Of a DNA stretch of 22,606 nt, positions 15,501 through 22,606 are shown one piece after another (the first letter of the stretch is position 1; the number at the start of each line of letters is the position of its first letter). The DNA comes from CALAEC01 sp050692915. Lineage in GTDB: Bacteria > Actinomycetota > UBA4738 > CALAEC01. The notes beneath the pieces are model-generated. The model was not told the DNA's origin. It saw only the letters and a program-made list of their open reading frames with translations, and made no database searches. A program made the position numbers and the translations under genes. The DNA is taken from positions 1 through 22,606 of the forward strand of contig JBOGVU010000041.1 of assembly GCA_050692915.1 (NCBI GenBank), in the 5' to 3' direction.

Positions 15501-15903
15501 GGAGCCGGGTGGCGAAGGCGTGGTAGGTGAGCACCGTCGGCTCCTCGCCCTCCGGGAGGCCCAGACCCTCGACGGCGCCCAGGACCCGCTGGCGGAGCTC
15601 CTCCGCGGCCTTGTTCGTGAACGTGAGGCACAGCATCTGCGAGGGCATGGCGCCGGGATGTTCGGCCTCCAGGCGGCCGGTGGCCACCAACGTCAGGTAC
15701 GCCACCCGCGCGGCCATCACGGCGGTCTTCCCCGAGCCCGCGCCGGCGATCACGGCGACCGGTGAGAGCGGATGGCTGAGCGCCTCCCACTGCTGGACGG
15801 TGGGAACCCGCCCGCCCATGGCCGTCACGACCTCGGGCGGGGCCTGGCCGTACGGCTGCTCGTCGGGCCGGGCGAACCGGAGGACCCTGGCCTCCTCGCT
15901 CAC
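12595..15903 (-). CDS. adnB: AdnB-like UvrD-family helicase-nuclease (double-strand-break resection)
   Basis: A 1102-residue SF1A helicase fused to a RecB-type nuclease. Helicase motifs are intact: Walker A GAGSGKT (54-60), DEYQD (281-285), GDPDQNIYAWRGA (308-320), TIHKAKGLEW (652-661) and YVALTRA (735-741). The C-terminal nuclease has H915, D987 in GRIDAIF, D1001-Y-K1003 and the QLDLY motif (Q1018). C888 together with C1084, C1087 and C1093 are spaced like the four-cysteine iron-sulfur clasp of AddB/AdnB-type nucleases. It overlaps its upstream partner by GTGA (15900-15903), with GAGGTG before the GTG start, so the two subunits are made together. In mycobacteria AdnAB unwinds and trims broken DNA ends, and AdnB is reported as the leading motor. 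Length and order match Mycobacterium adnA-adnB. Family is certain; the exact AdnB name is likely. Confidence 0.88.
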   Translation of the reverse strand: MSEEARVLRFARPDEQPYGQAPPEVVTAMGGRVPTVQQWEALSHPLSPVAVIAGAGSGKTAVMAARVAYLTLVATGRLEAEHPGAMPSQMLCLTFTNKAAEELRQRVLGAVEGLGLPEGEEPTVLTYHAFATRLLDDYGLRMGLEPGPRLLTEAQKWQLMGSLLDEGEFEHFEVRSTYIIGEALRLADQMSNHLADAEAVAAESRRLAGEITGTSRDDRWDRETLLKRAELAGLVGLYARRKRDIGAIDYGDQIALACELADQHPDVGEAFRERFPVVLLDEYQDTNVAQAVLLRSLCGRGYPVFAVGDPDQNIYAWRGASLKNILRFHEDFGGEDAEPEDLPLFVNFRSGSRILAAANAVIEKVPAERRAQGKLLREHPDRGEGRVVAFLAADARAEARRIAALVREDAEAHPRPDGEPGWERAAILCRKRRLFPPIAEVLREEGIPVEVVDLGGLLMLPEIVDVMSWLRLLEDPARNIALARILQGPRWRIGYRDLVAMARWSASHNRRLQDELEGDFDMPGDVAFALAESVDHLEEIEGLSRGARSRLEGFRALLGELRAATAGSLGDLVGTIVERTGLLRELEASSSPSAVASRRNLLNLLQHVSSFAPVDGEATLSTLIAYLDTAEETEDDLEPAQPSEANTVKLLTIHKAKGLEWPMVFVPGMAEHTKRSQSSIFPDASRQPNPLRQSATLPFELRGDADVLPRYRGDIKAFRSELTERGVEEERRLCYVALTRAQDVLVCSSSYWYEGPSDPFEPGRFLVEVRDSGVAEVIAAEPLPEESPLLEERRRRAAVWPRPARTDDVDELFPEGWNAAAREAVEDPSTIEWRVMQALESGEVPAYRDLVSRHTERAELIRSRTGDEPGPITPTTLSVTGVIDYAKCPKLFYWSQVRPLPRRPNQRARLGSEVHRWIELQSRGQATLLDVDDLPDLSTEERLGDPEPAEGLREAWRRSRFADRVPLFTERPFLLYLDGMVVGGRIDAIFGEPDGPWEVVDYKTGRVPAEEDPLTGLQLDLYALACVDVFGKDPGGLTLTYFYLAEGKEVSRPAGDPEEIRARVRSSLAGIAAGRFEASPGPQCRWCDFLSFCPPGQAFMGR

Positions 15904-18830
15904 GGCGCCACCTCAGCGCCCTGGGGCCAGACCGGGCAGATCGGCTTGAACCGGCACCACATGCAGTCGGCCTCCGGGCTGGGGCCGAACCGCTCCTGGC
16001 GCACGGCGTCGAGGAGCTCGCGGATGGTCCCCTCGGCCCAGTCCTCGTACTCGCCGGTCCCCATCCGCTCGGGCTTCACGGACATGTGCTTGTAGCCGCC
16101 GTCCGATCCCTCGACGAACAGGAGCGCCAGCTCCAGGAGGCGAGGCTCGCCGAGCTCCGCAAGCTCCGGGGTCCGCTTCATGGCCAGGTAGTACGCCCCC
16201 AGCTGGAGGCTCGCCTGAACCTGGTCCTGGGTGGGCGGGGAACGTGACGTCTTGTAGTCGACGACCCGGGTGCCGCCCTCGCCGAAGCGGTACACGGCGT
16301 CGATGCGGCCCCGGACCACGGCGCCGTCGAGGGGGAACTCGAACTCGACCTCGGACGCGATCGGCTCGCCGAGGGTGTCGTCCGCCAGCCACTGGCGGAG
16401 CATCTTGCGGGCGTCGAGGAGGCGCTGGCGCTCCAGGGCCCGGTTCGGGAACACGTCCTCGCGCCAGTCCGCATCCAGCGCCGCGAGCACGGCCTCCTCG
16501 GTTCGCTCGATCTCGCCGCGCTGGACCCGGTCCACGATGTCGTGGATCACCGTGCCCACCCACATCTGGTGGCTCCGCTCGGGATCGAGGCCCATCTCCA
16601 CGGCGTACAGGTACTGCAGACCGCAGTTCTCGAGGGTGCCGAACCGGGAGTACGAGGTGCGGATCTCCCCGGGGTGCAGGGGCTGGCCGGGGTCGGTCCA
16701 GTCCCGCCCGCCCCACCACGCGTGGGGCTCGGCCCCGGCCGCCGGGAGCGAGGCCAGCGCGGCCAGTCGCTCCACCCCGGCCGCGTCTCTGTCGGCCAGC
16801 GTGCGCCGGAGGGAGGACTCCACGGTCAGGAGCGAGGCCGCCGCGGGGATCTCGCCGCCGGCGCCGTTCCACTCGCACCCGAGTCGAGACGCGAACCGCG
16901 ACGGCGTCCGGGGCTGCCGGGCGCTCGTCGACCGGCTGGCGGTGAGCACGGTTCGGCGCCGGGCCCGGGAGACGGCCAGCCGGAACAGGGCGCGCTCGGA
17001 GGCCAGCCGATCCCGCAGACGCTGGGGCGACGGCTTCGGATCCACGATCGTCTCCAGGTCCACGAGCGAGGCCCCGTGGCCCAGGCTGGGGAACTCGCCC
17101 TCAAGGCACCCCACCACCAGCGCTACCTCGAACTCCATCCCATGGGCCCGGTGGGCCGACACGATCCGGACCGCGTGGGGCCGACGCTCCTCCGGTGGGA
17201 TCCACGGGTCCGGCCCGAACTCGGCCGCGTCGAGCGTGTCGAGGTACTCGGCGGCGGTGCCCCGCGGACGTCGCTCCACGAACCGCGACAGGACATTCGC
17301 CAGCGCGGCCAGGGCGTCGAGGTCGCGGCTCGGCTCCTCCTGGCGCACCAGGTCCCGGAACCAGGGGAGGCGGCCCCACACCTGGTGGAACAGCTCGTCG
17401 GGGGCCAGTCGGTCCGCGTCCTGCTCGAGGTCCCGGATCAGGTCCCCGAAGCCTCCGACCGCCGGCGCCAGGTCCTCGGGCAGGTCGTCCGGGGTCGCCT
17501 CCACCAGCGCCAGGAGCGACCCGTCCCGGAGGCGGGCCTCGCGGCGGAGACGACGAATGGCGTGCGGGTCCAGGCCCACCACCGGCGACAGCAGGAGGCG
17601 CTCCAGGAGCTGCTCCCGCCGGTCGGGCCTGAGCACGTACCGGAACAGGTCGATAACGGGTCGGTTGGCCGGCTCGGTGGCCACGGCCGCGGCCTCGGCC
17701 ACGACCACGAACGGCACCCCGTGGCGGTTCAGGGCGTGCCGGAGCGCGGTGAGGTACTCGCCGTAACGCCGGACGATCACCGCCATGGCGTCCCAGGGGA
17801 CGCCGTCCTCGACCCGGGCCCGGAGCAGCTCGTAGGCGGCCGCGTCGGCCTCCTCGCCGGGATGGTTGAAGGCCAGGGCCCGGAGCCCGGGCTCGGGCCC
17901 GGGACCGTCCGGCGGACGGGGCTCGTCGAGCCGGGCCAGGGCGGCGGGAGCCACGCCCCGCCGGTACACCTCGGTGAGCTCGATCCGGCGCAGGCCGGGC
18001 AGGGTCCGATCGAGGCGGGACAGCGGCTCGCGGCTCCCGCCGCGGTAGGCGAACACGTGCCCCGGCGGATCCGCCGCCACCACGACGCTGGTGGCCGCCC
18101 GGCCGAGCGCCTCCAGGATGGCCTCGGTGGCGTGGGTGACGTCCTGGTAGTCATCCACCAGCACGTGCGGATAGGCCTCCTCCTCCGACAGATCGCGACG
18201 GAGCAGCGTGGCAGCCTGGAACAGGAGCCCGGCGAAGTCGGTGCGACCCCCCGCGAGCTGGGCGTCGAGGTACCGGCCGTAGAACCCCGCCACCTCCGCG
18301 TACTCGGGCCGGTCGGCGCGCTCGGCCGCCGTGGCAAGCTCCTCCGGCGCCAGGAGCCGCTCCTGGGCCCGGAGCACCAGGTCCGCCACCTGTTGGGCGA
18401 ACCCCCGGACCTCGAGGAGGCGCCCGAACGAGGGCCAGTCCTCGCGGCGCTCCCCGGCCAGGAGCTCCCGGACCACGGCGTACTGCTCCGGCGCCGACAG
18501 GACCTGGGGCGGCTCGGCGTACCCCAGGTCACCAAACCGCCGGCCCAGCACCCGGAAGGCGAACCCGTGGACGGTGAACACCGGGACCTCGGGCAGGGAC
18601 CGGGCCAGCCGACGGATCACCGCCTCTTTGCTTTCCCGGGCGGCCCGCCTGCCCAGCGCGAACAGCGCCACCCGGGCCGGGTCGGCCCCGCCCTCCACTA
18701 GCCGGACGAACCGCTCCCTCAGGAGGGCGGTCTTCCCCGTCCCCGGGGGTCCGGTGACCAGCAGGGGTCCCGAAGCATGGTCGAGGACCTGCCCCTGGGC
18801 GGGGTCGGGTTCGAGGGGGCCGACGCTCAC
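15900..18830 (-). CDS. adnA: AdnA-like helicase-nuclease subunit with degenerate motor motifs
   Basis: A 976-residue partner of the AdnB-like protein, first in the operon. Walker A GPPGTGKT (27-34) is intact. Motif II is DDYQD (226-230) instead of DEYQD, motif III is ADPPGHVFAYRGG (253-265) instead of GDPDQxIYxFRGA, and the motif V region is SAHRAHGMEFEV (558-569). These losses suggest a weak or structural motor, in line with reports that the AdnB motor dominates in mycobacteria. The nuclease domain looks active: H763, D844 in GRIDAVY, D858-Y-K860 and QLGAYY (Q876). C736 with C956, C959 and C965 form a second four-cysteine clasp. The start is GTG 18830, with only a weak AGG upstream; ATG 18839 is out of frame. 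The 51-base gap to the secreted-protein gene upstream on the same strand holds a small hairpin, so the operon may have its own promoter, not seen. Confidence 0.82.
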   Translation of the reverse strand: MSVGPLEPDPAQGQVLDHASGPLLVTGPPGTGKTALLRERFVRLVEGGADPARVALFALGRRAARESKEAVIRRLARSLPEVPVFTVHGFAFRVLGRRFGDLGYAEPPQVLSAPEQYAVVRELLAGERREDWPSFGRLLEVRGFAQQVADLVLRAQERLLAPEELATAAERADRPEYAEVAGFYGRYLDAQLAGGRTDFAGLLFQAATLLRRDLSEEEAYPHVLVDDYQDVTHATEAILEALGRAATSVVVAADPPGHVFAYRGGSREPLSRLDRTLPGLRRIELTEVYRRGVAPAALARLDEPRPPDGPGPEPGLRALAFNHPGEEADAAAYELLRARVEDGVPWDAMAVIVRRYGEYLTALRHALNRHGVPFVVVAEAAAVATEPANRPVIDLFRYVLRPDRREQLLERLLLSPVVGLDPHAIRRLRREARLRDGSLLALVEATPDDLPEDLAPAVGGFGDLIRDLEQDADRLAPDELFHQVWGRLPWFRDLVRQEEPSRDLDALAALANVLSRFVERRPRGTAAEYLDTLDAAEFGPDPWIPPEERRPHAVRIVSAHRAHGMEFEVALVVGCLEGEFPSLGHGASLVDLETIVDPKPSPQRLRDRLASERALFRLAVSRARRRTVLTASRSTSARQPRTPSRFASRLGCEWNGAGGEIPAAASLLTVESSLRRTLADRDAAGVERLAALASLPAAGAEPHAWWGGRDWTDPGQPLHPGEIRTSYSRFGTLENCGLQYLYAVEMGLDPERSHQMWVGTVIHDIVDRVQRGEIERTEEAVLAALDADWREDVFPNRALERQRLLDARKMLRQWLADDTLGEPIASEVEFEFPLDGAVVRGRIDAVYRFGEGGTRVVDYKTSRSPPTQDQVQASLQLGAYYLAMKRTPELAELGEPRLLELALLFVEGSDGGYKHMSVKPERMGTGEYEDWAEGTIRELLDAVRQERFGPSPEADCMWCRFKPICPVWPQGAEVAP

Positions 18831-18849
18831 GACCTCATGCTAGCCCCCG

Positions 18850-18864
18850 CCGCCGACACGGCGG
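18850..18864 (-). terminator. Small GC hairpin between the secreted-protein gene and adnA
   Basis: CCGCCG (18850-18855) and CGGCGG (18859-18864) pair around ACA, 17 bases past the stop of the secreted-protein gene. There is no T tract. It is a weak terminator candidate in a 51-base gap and may be chance in GC-rich sequence. Confidence 0.3.
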
Positions 18865-18881
18865 TCGGAGCCAACCAGCGG

Positions 18882-21731
18882 CTAGACGACCCGGACCTTG
18901 ACCTTCTTGGATCTCCCCGCCAGGTGATCATCGTCCTGCTGGGGTGAGACCGCCCGGAAGCGGACCGTCCTCTTCATCTTCAGCCTGAACCTGGCCACAC
19001 AGGCATCGTTGGTCGCTTTCGTGGCGATCCTCTTCGAGCCGCGGACGAGCCGGATCAGGTCGCCCTCGTGGCCCTCGCAGGGCGACGCTCTCGCCCTAAT
19101 CTTGACCTTCTTGCCCTTCTCCACCTTCTTCGGCTTGGCCTTCAGCGCCACCTGCTTCGGACCCAGCGTGCCCTCGCTCACGGTGATCTGGACGTCCTCG
19201 GCGTCGGTGGCCACACCGTCCGAGACCTCGAAGTGCACGCCGGGATACACCCCTGCCTGGGTGAAGCCGGGCGTCCACGAGAACGTCCGGGTGGCGGGGC
19301 TGAAGGACGCGCCCGAGGGAAGGTTCGATGCCGAGTAAGTCAGCGCATCGCCATCTGCATCGGTCGCGGAGACCTGGAACGATAGTGGCTGGCCCTCGTT
19401 CGCGGTCTTGTTGCCGATCGGAGCCAGCACCGGCGGCAGGTTCGCCACCGTGAACGACCGCTCCTCAGAGTCCCTGACGTTACCCACATCGTCCAGAGCC
19501 CGGACCTTCCAGTCGTAGGTTCCCGGCAGCAGCGGCGCGCTCGGGGTCGTGGACGAGGCCGCCGCGTCGATGTCGTCGCGGTTCAGAGCGTCATCGATGA
19601 AGAGCTGGTACTTGGCCACCCCACAGTCAGCATCGGAAGCGGGCTCCCAGGACAGGTTCGGGGTGGCGCCCACAATGGCGCCGTCATCCGGGGAGACGAG
19701 TTCAAACACAGCGGGAGGCGTCGTGTCTCCCTCGTTGCCGACTCCGAAGAGGCCGCAGGCGTCAATCTCCTGGCCATCCGGGTTCACCACCGTAAGCGTC
19801 TTGATGGAGCCGTCCGCCGAGGCCGTGTCTAGGTCGAGCGTGATGTGGGTGGGGTCGGCAAAGGTAACATCGTTCACCACCACCCCGCCGTCGACCGACG
19901 CCTCCAGTCTGTTGGCGAACCCCGGGCCCCCCGTGTCCGGGCCGGGGTCGAAGAAGGCAGATCCGTCGAGCACGGAGCCGGTAATGTCGACCGGCACCGA
20001 TGTGCCCGCCGTCAGGTTCCTCGGGCTGGCCGACGAGGGCGTCGCCGGTGGCGGGGCCTTCAGCTCGATGACCCGCACGCCCCACGAGTTCGTGGCGTTC
20101 GTGTACTCCTGGAACGTCCAGAACGTCATGTTGTCGTTCGGGTCGATCACGGTCTGCGAGTAGTCGCCCCAGCGCCGAGGGTTCTGAGTCCCCACGTCGT
20201 AGAGGAACGTGCTCGGCTGGACGTCCAAGGGGGCGCTCAGGGTTCCGGCGGGATCGGAGGCCAGGCGCTCAGCCACCGCCGCCCTGGCGAACCCGGTGGT
20301 CCCGTTGGCCCCGGCCCGGCTCGCCCCGATCACGGCGTGCCCCTGGCCGTTGGCCGCGATCGAGGGCATCCAGTAGGAATGCGGCTCGCTGACGGCCGAG
20401 TCGAACAGCGTGCCGGACTGGACGACCGTAGGCGTGCCGGTCAGGGTTCCGATCTCGTACCACCGCGACCCATCGCGGTTTCCCACGGAACTGGCGTTCC
20501 CCGAGGTGTTGACCTCGATGTTGTGCGCCGTCCACAGCCGGACCTGGCCGGCCGGATTGCGGGCGATCATCGCTGCGAACAGGCGATCGTCGATATCATC
20601 GAGTAGCGGTCCAGGGCTGGGCTGAGGAACGCCGAACATCGGGAAGGACGTGGCCGGCACGGGGACGTCCACCTGGACCAGCGCGGGCGTCCCACCCGGA
20701 TCGGTGACCCGGAGGAGGTCCAGCTCCGCGAAGGATCCCAAGTCGACGCCGATGAGGTACCCCTCGGTGGCGCCCGGATCCTGGTTGTGAACGGCCTGGG
20801 GCGTGTAGGGCCCATCGAGAGTCGTGTCGATGAGGTTCCGGAACGCCGTCACCGTGAGCGTGCTGGCCAAGAGGTCGGCCTTGTCGATGACGAATGCGGT
20901 GGTGTTCTGAAACGAGGTCGCCGCCTGATCGAACATGTTGATCCCGATGTACACGGCGTTCGCGTCCACGCCCAGCGTGGGGTAGTCGCCGAACCGGTTG
21001 GCGTCGGTGCCGGGCGGCGGGCCGTCGACCTGGAACTCGAAGAAGGTGAAGCTGGTCCCATCGGTGATGGTCGGTCCGTCGCTAACGGCGACCAGGACGC
21101 GGTTCGGACCGAAGGGGTTGCCGCTGCCGTCCCTGGGGACGTTGATGATCGTGAGGAACCAACGCTGCGAGAGGCGATCGTACTCCACATGGGGATCCGA
21201 CACACCCTTGCCGTCGCGGACCGAGGCCCAGAAGGCGTTGGCGGTCACGTTGAGCGGCGTTCCGGCGGGCGCCGGGGCTCCGGTCTTGTCGAAGAGCCTC
21301 ACCCGCCCATTGGTGTGGACCAGGATCCGATCCGGGCCGACCGACCCCATGGTGTCCGGGGGGATCGCAAGGGCTTCACCCAGGGTCATCGCCAGGAACG
21401 ACACCCCAGGCGTGGGGGGCACGGCTGCGGCGGAGGTGTGGGGGCTGGGCGATGGGCTCTCGGCGGCGCGAGCGTGGCGTTTGAGTACCGGGGGGCGCCG
21501 CTCGGGAGGCTCCTCAACGATCCGAGGCCGCGCCCGAGCGTTCCGCCGATCCCTGGCCATGATCTGGCCCACCGTCTCGCTGATTCCGGGCTCGCCTCGC
21601 CAGGGCACCCCCACCTGCGCGCTGGATCCCTGCCGAACCTCTTCGGCGGCGGCCTCCGGCATCGGTTCAGCGGCGGCGGCGAGCAGCAGCAAGCTGACCA
21701 GGGCGATCGGCGGCGATCCCCATCGGGACAT
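18882..21731 (-). CDS. Large secreted multidomain protein with FN3- and Ig-like C-terminal domains
   Basis: A 949-residue exported protein of unknown function. Residues 1-29 form a signal peptide (hydrophobic core ALVSLLLLAAAA). Residues 30-110 are low-complexity and rich in Pro, Arg and Ala. Residues about 115-590 look like a beta-propeller: repeated short strands with blocks such as SDPHVEYDRLSQRWFLTII (178-196) and GDYPTLGVDANAVYIGIN (248-265), in the style of sialidase-like propellers but without a recognised catalytic set. A FN3-like domain (about 670-762, PNLSWEPASDADCG then YDWKVRALDDVGN) and a putative Ig/cadherin-like domain (about 765-850, PIGNKTANEGQPLSFQVSAT) follow. The last 97 residues are strongly basic with two cysteines (885, 911) and may bind the cell surface. 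No enzyme function can be assigned. A good promoter lies just upstream. Confidence 0.85.
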   Translation of the reverse strand: MSRWGSPPIALVSLLLLAAAAEPMPEAAAEEVRQGSSAQVGVPWRGEPGISETVGQIMARDRRNARARPRIVEEPPERRPPVLKRHARAAESPSPSPHTSAAAVPPTPGVSFLAMTLGEALAIPPDTMGSVGPDRILVHTNGRVRLFDKTGAPAPAGTPLNVTANAFWASVRDGKGVSDPHVEYDRLSQRWFLTIINVPRDGSGNPFGPNRVLVAVSDGPTITDGTSFTFFEFQVDGPPPGTDANRFGDYPTLGVDANAVYIGINMFDQAATSFQNTTAFVIDKADLLASTLTVTAFRNLIDTTLDGPYTPQAVHNQDPGATEGYLIGVDLGSFAELDLLRVTDPGGTPALVQVDVPVPATSFPMFGVPQPSPGPLLDDIDDRLFAAMIARNPAGQVRLWTAHNIEVNTSGNASSVGNRDGSRWYEIGTLTGTPTVVQSGTLFDSAVSEPHSYWMPSIAANGQGHAVIGASRAGANGTTGFARAAVAERLASDPAGTLSAPLDVQPSTFLYDVGTQNPRRWGDYSQTVIDPNDNMTFWTFQEYTNATNSWGVRVIELKAPPPATPSSASPRNLTAGTSVPVDITGSVLDGSAFFDPGPDTGGPGFANRLEASVDGGVVVNDVTFADPTHITLDLDTASADGSIKTLTVVNPDGQEIDACGLFGVGNEGDTTPPAVFELVSPDDGAIVGATPNLSWEPASDADCGVAKYQLFIDDALNRDDIDAAASSTTPSAPLLPGTYDWKVRALDDVGNVRDSEERSFTVANLPPVLAPIGNKTANEGQPLSFQVSATDADGDALTYSASNLPSGASFSPATRTFSWTPGFTQAGVYPGVHFEVSDGVATDAEDVQITVSEGTLGPKQVALKAKPKKVEKGKKVKIRARASPCEGHEGDLIRLVRGSKRIATKATNDACVARFRLKMKRTVRFRAVSPQQDDDHLAGRSKKVKVRVV

Positions 21732-21761
21732 GACCTGCGCTCCCCCCTCGCGGACGGTCGA

Positions 21762-21790
21762 ACCGTACGTCGGTCGGTCTGACCGGTCAA
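21762..21790 (-). promoter_or_regulatory. Promoter of the large secreted-protein gene
   Basis: On the minus strand TTGACC (21785-21790) and TACGGT (21762-21767) are exactly 17 bases apart, a strong sigma-70-type arrangement for actinobacteria, 31 bases before the ATG at 21731. The shared 12-mer overlaps the -35 box and spacer, so a protein bound there would block or control transcription. Confidence 0.6.
21776..21787 (-). promoter_or_regulatory. Copy 2 of the shared 12-mer, overlapping a promoter
   Basis: ACCGGTCAGACC on the minus strand, identical to 12453-12464. It covers part of the -35 box and the spacer of the promoter at 21762-21790. Flanking GGTC repeats (21772-21779) extend the pattern. 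This placement is typical of a repressor site, but no regulator gene in the window is an obvious candidate. Confidence 0.35.
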
Positions 21791-21810
21791 GTAGGGCAAT
21801 TCACTGCCCC

Positions 21811-21840
21811 CTGAAACGCCTATCTATTCGGGGCTACAAT
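21811..21840 (+). promoter_or_regulatory. Putative promoter of the proline-rich membrane-protein gene
   Basis: CTGAAA (21811-21816) and TACAAT (21835-21840) are separated by 18 bases on the plus strand. The -10 match is strong and the -35 fair. The GTG start is at 21857, giving a leader of about 10 bases, just enough for the GAGGA ribosome site at 21847-21851. Confidence 0.45.
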
Positions 21841-21856
21841 CCGCACGAGGACACGC

Positions 21857-22606
21857 GTGACGGACGATCGGTGGGAAGAGGTACGCGACGCGCTCCGGAG
21901 CCTCTCGGAGAGGCTCTCGGCGGGCGCTGAGTTCTCCCACGGCGAGGCTCGGCCCCTCCGTCTCCGAAAGCTCGATCCTCGTGTAAAGCCGAGCGCCGGG
22001 CTTGCCGACTCCTTCTTCGTGGGTCCGGTTCGACCTCCTCAAGGACGGTGGGTTCAGGTTCTGGTGGCCGCCGGCCTCTCCCTTACCTTGGCGGGCTCAC
22101 TCGTGGCGCTCCCGCTCGTCGGCCGGAACGGCCCTACCGATCGGGCGGACGAAGCGGCCGGACCGCTCCTCCCGGACATCGACGCACCGACCATCAATGT
22201 GCCGGCTCCTCCCTCCACTCAGCCGATCAACGAGCTTCCGAACGCGGCCTCCGTTGAGGCAGAGCTCCCCGCCGCCGCCGGACCGCCGCCCACCGGCGCG
22301 GTCGCCCCTGCCGGAGGGTCGGATACGGACGATGGCGACGGCGCGATCGTTCCCCCGCCCGTTCCACCCATCCCGCCCGTCCCACCGATCCCGCCGGTGC
22401 CTGGAGAGGTTCCACCGCCGCCCCCACCAGAGCCTCCGGATGATTTCGAGCCGCCGCTTGTCATCCCACCCTTGGACAACTTGCCTGGCGAGGAGCCGCA
22501 GGGCCCCGAGGAGCCGCAGGACCCCGAGGAGCCGCAGGACCCCGAGGAGCCGCAGGACCCCGAGGAGCCGCAGGACCCCGAGGAGCCGGAGGACCCCGAG
22601 GAGCCG
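21857..22606 (+). CDS. Single-pass membrane protein with proline-rich, repeat-containing outer region (partial, runs off window)
   Basis: An open frame of 250 codons from GTG 21857 to the window end, with no stop. GAGGA at 21847-21851 sits five bases before the GTG, which fixes the start; no ATG start is available. Residues 1-64 are charged and probably cytoplasmic (TDDRWEEVRDALRSLSERLS, then basic LRLRKLDPRVK). Residues 65-88 form one membrane segment (WVQVLVAAGLSLTLAGSLVA). The rest is extracellular-like, rich in Pro, with polyproline runs (PPVPPIPPVPPIPPVP) and then PEEPQD hexapeptide repeats. This layout resembles anti-sigma factors or wall-spanning proteins of actinobacteria, but no family was recognised, so no function is given. 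It is divergent from the large secreted-protein gene, with 125 bases between the starts. Confidence 0.75.
   Translation, partial: MTDDRWEEVRDALRSLSERLSAGAEFSHGEARPLRLRKLDPRVKPSAGLADSFFVGPVRPPQGRWVQVLVAAGLSLTLAGSLVALPLVGRNGPTDRADEAAGPLLPDIDAPTINVPAPPSTQPINELPNAASVEAELPAAAGPPPTGAVAPAGGSDTDDGDGAIVPPPVPPIPPVPPIPPVPGEVPPPPPPEPPDDFEPPLVIPPLDNLPGEEPQGPEEPQDPEEPQDPEEPQDPEEPQDPEEPEDPEEP
22490..22606 (+). repeat. 18-bp in-frame tandem repeat encoding EEPQDP
   Basis: Six full 18-bp units (GAG GAG CCG CAG GAC CCC) plus half a unit at the window end. Unit 1 has GGC for GAC (Q-G), unit 6 has GAG for CAG (E-D); units 2-5 are identical at the DNA level. The length is a multiple of three, so copy-number change keeps the frame. 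The near identity suggests recent expansion by slippage. It is likely to continue beyond the window. Confidence 0.95.

Noticed and set aside
12560..18701. Very long open frames in other frames and on the plus strand across the two helicase genes (up to about 890 codons)
   Set aside because: They are rich in Arg, Gly and Pro with no domains and arise because high-GC coding DNA rarely forms stops in other frames. The minus-strand frames with full helicase and nuclease motifs are the real genes.
22490..22606. CRISPR-like repeat array
   Set aside because: Units are contiguous 18-mers without spacers and translate in frame as EEPQDP within an open gene.

Overview
The window looks like a chromosomal segment of a high-GC actinobacterium (Actinomycetota). 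The main reasons are an adjacent pair of UvrD-type helicase-nucleases laid out like AdnA and AdnB, high GC with G/C-ending codons over most of the window, frequent GTG starts, and remnants of an ECF sigma factor and a hybrid-kinase receiver of actinobacterial type. Genus or family cannot be read from the sequence. The strain is probably an uncultured or deep-branching member, but that is inference.

Left part (1-5440): an accessory block of visibly lower GC with three genes that all resemble DNA- or RNA-targeting defence proteins. They are a HEPN-type protein (minus), a three-domain protein with a ScoMcrA-like head, an EVE-like reader and a PD-(D/E)XK nuclease (plus), and a 1042-residue zinc-finger / SF1 helicase / Vsr-like nuclease protein (minus). 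No self-evident methyltransferase accompanies them, which fits modification-dependent (type IV-like) or stand-alone immunity rather than classical restriction-modification.

Boundary zone (5440-6690): a small graveyard of decayed genes, all on the minus strand. These are a 101-codon gene broken by an in-frame TAG, an ECF sigma factor region 2 recognisable only across three reading frames, and a hybrid-kinase receiver domain with an internal deletion, an in-frame TAG and a one-base frameshift. An ORF caller would miss or misread all three.

Middle (6687-9499): an intramembrane site-2 protease with CBS domains (plus), converging by 4 bp on a two-gene toxin-antitoxin module (ribbon-helix-helix antitoxin followed by PIN toxin, minus), then an enoyl-CoA hydratase/isomerase (minus).

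Right part (9555-22606): a secreted M36 metallopeptidase with a strong terminator-like hairpin; the translationally coupled adnA-adnB-like operon for double-strand-break end processing; a large secreted multidomain protein with FN3- and Ig-like C-terminal domains; and, divergently, the start of a single-pass membrane protein with a proline-rich outer region and an 18-bp tandem repeat, cut by the window end. The upstream regions of the two secreted-protein genes share an exact 12-mer, possibly a common regulator site.

Functionally, the window mixes invader defence, DNA end resection, an extracellular protein programme and a toxin-antitoxin locus. No CRISPR array, rRNA, tRNA, insertion sequence or integrase was seen.
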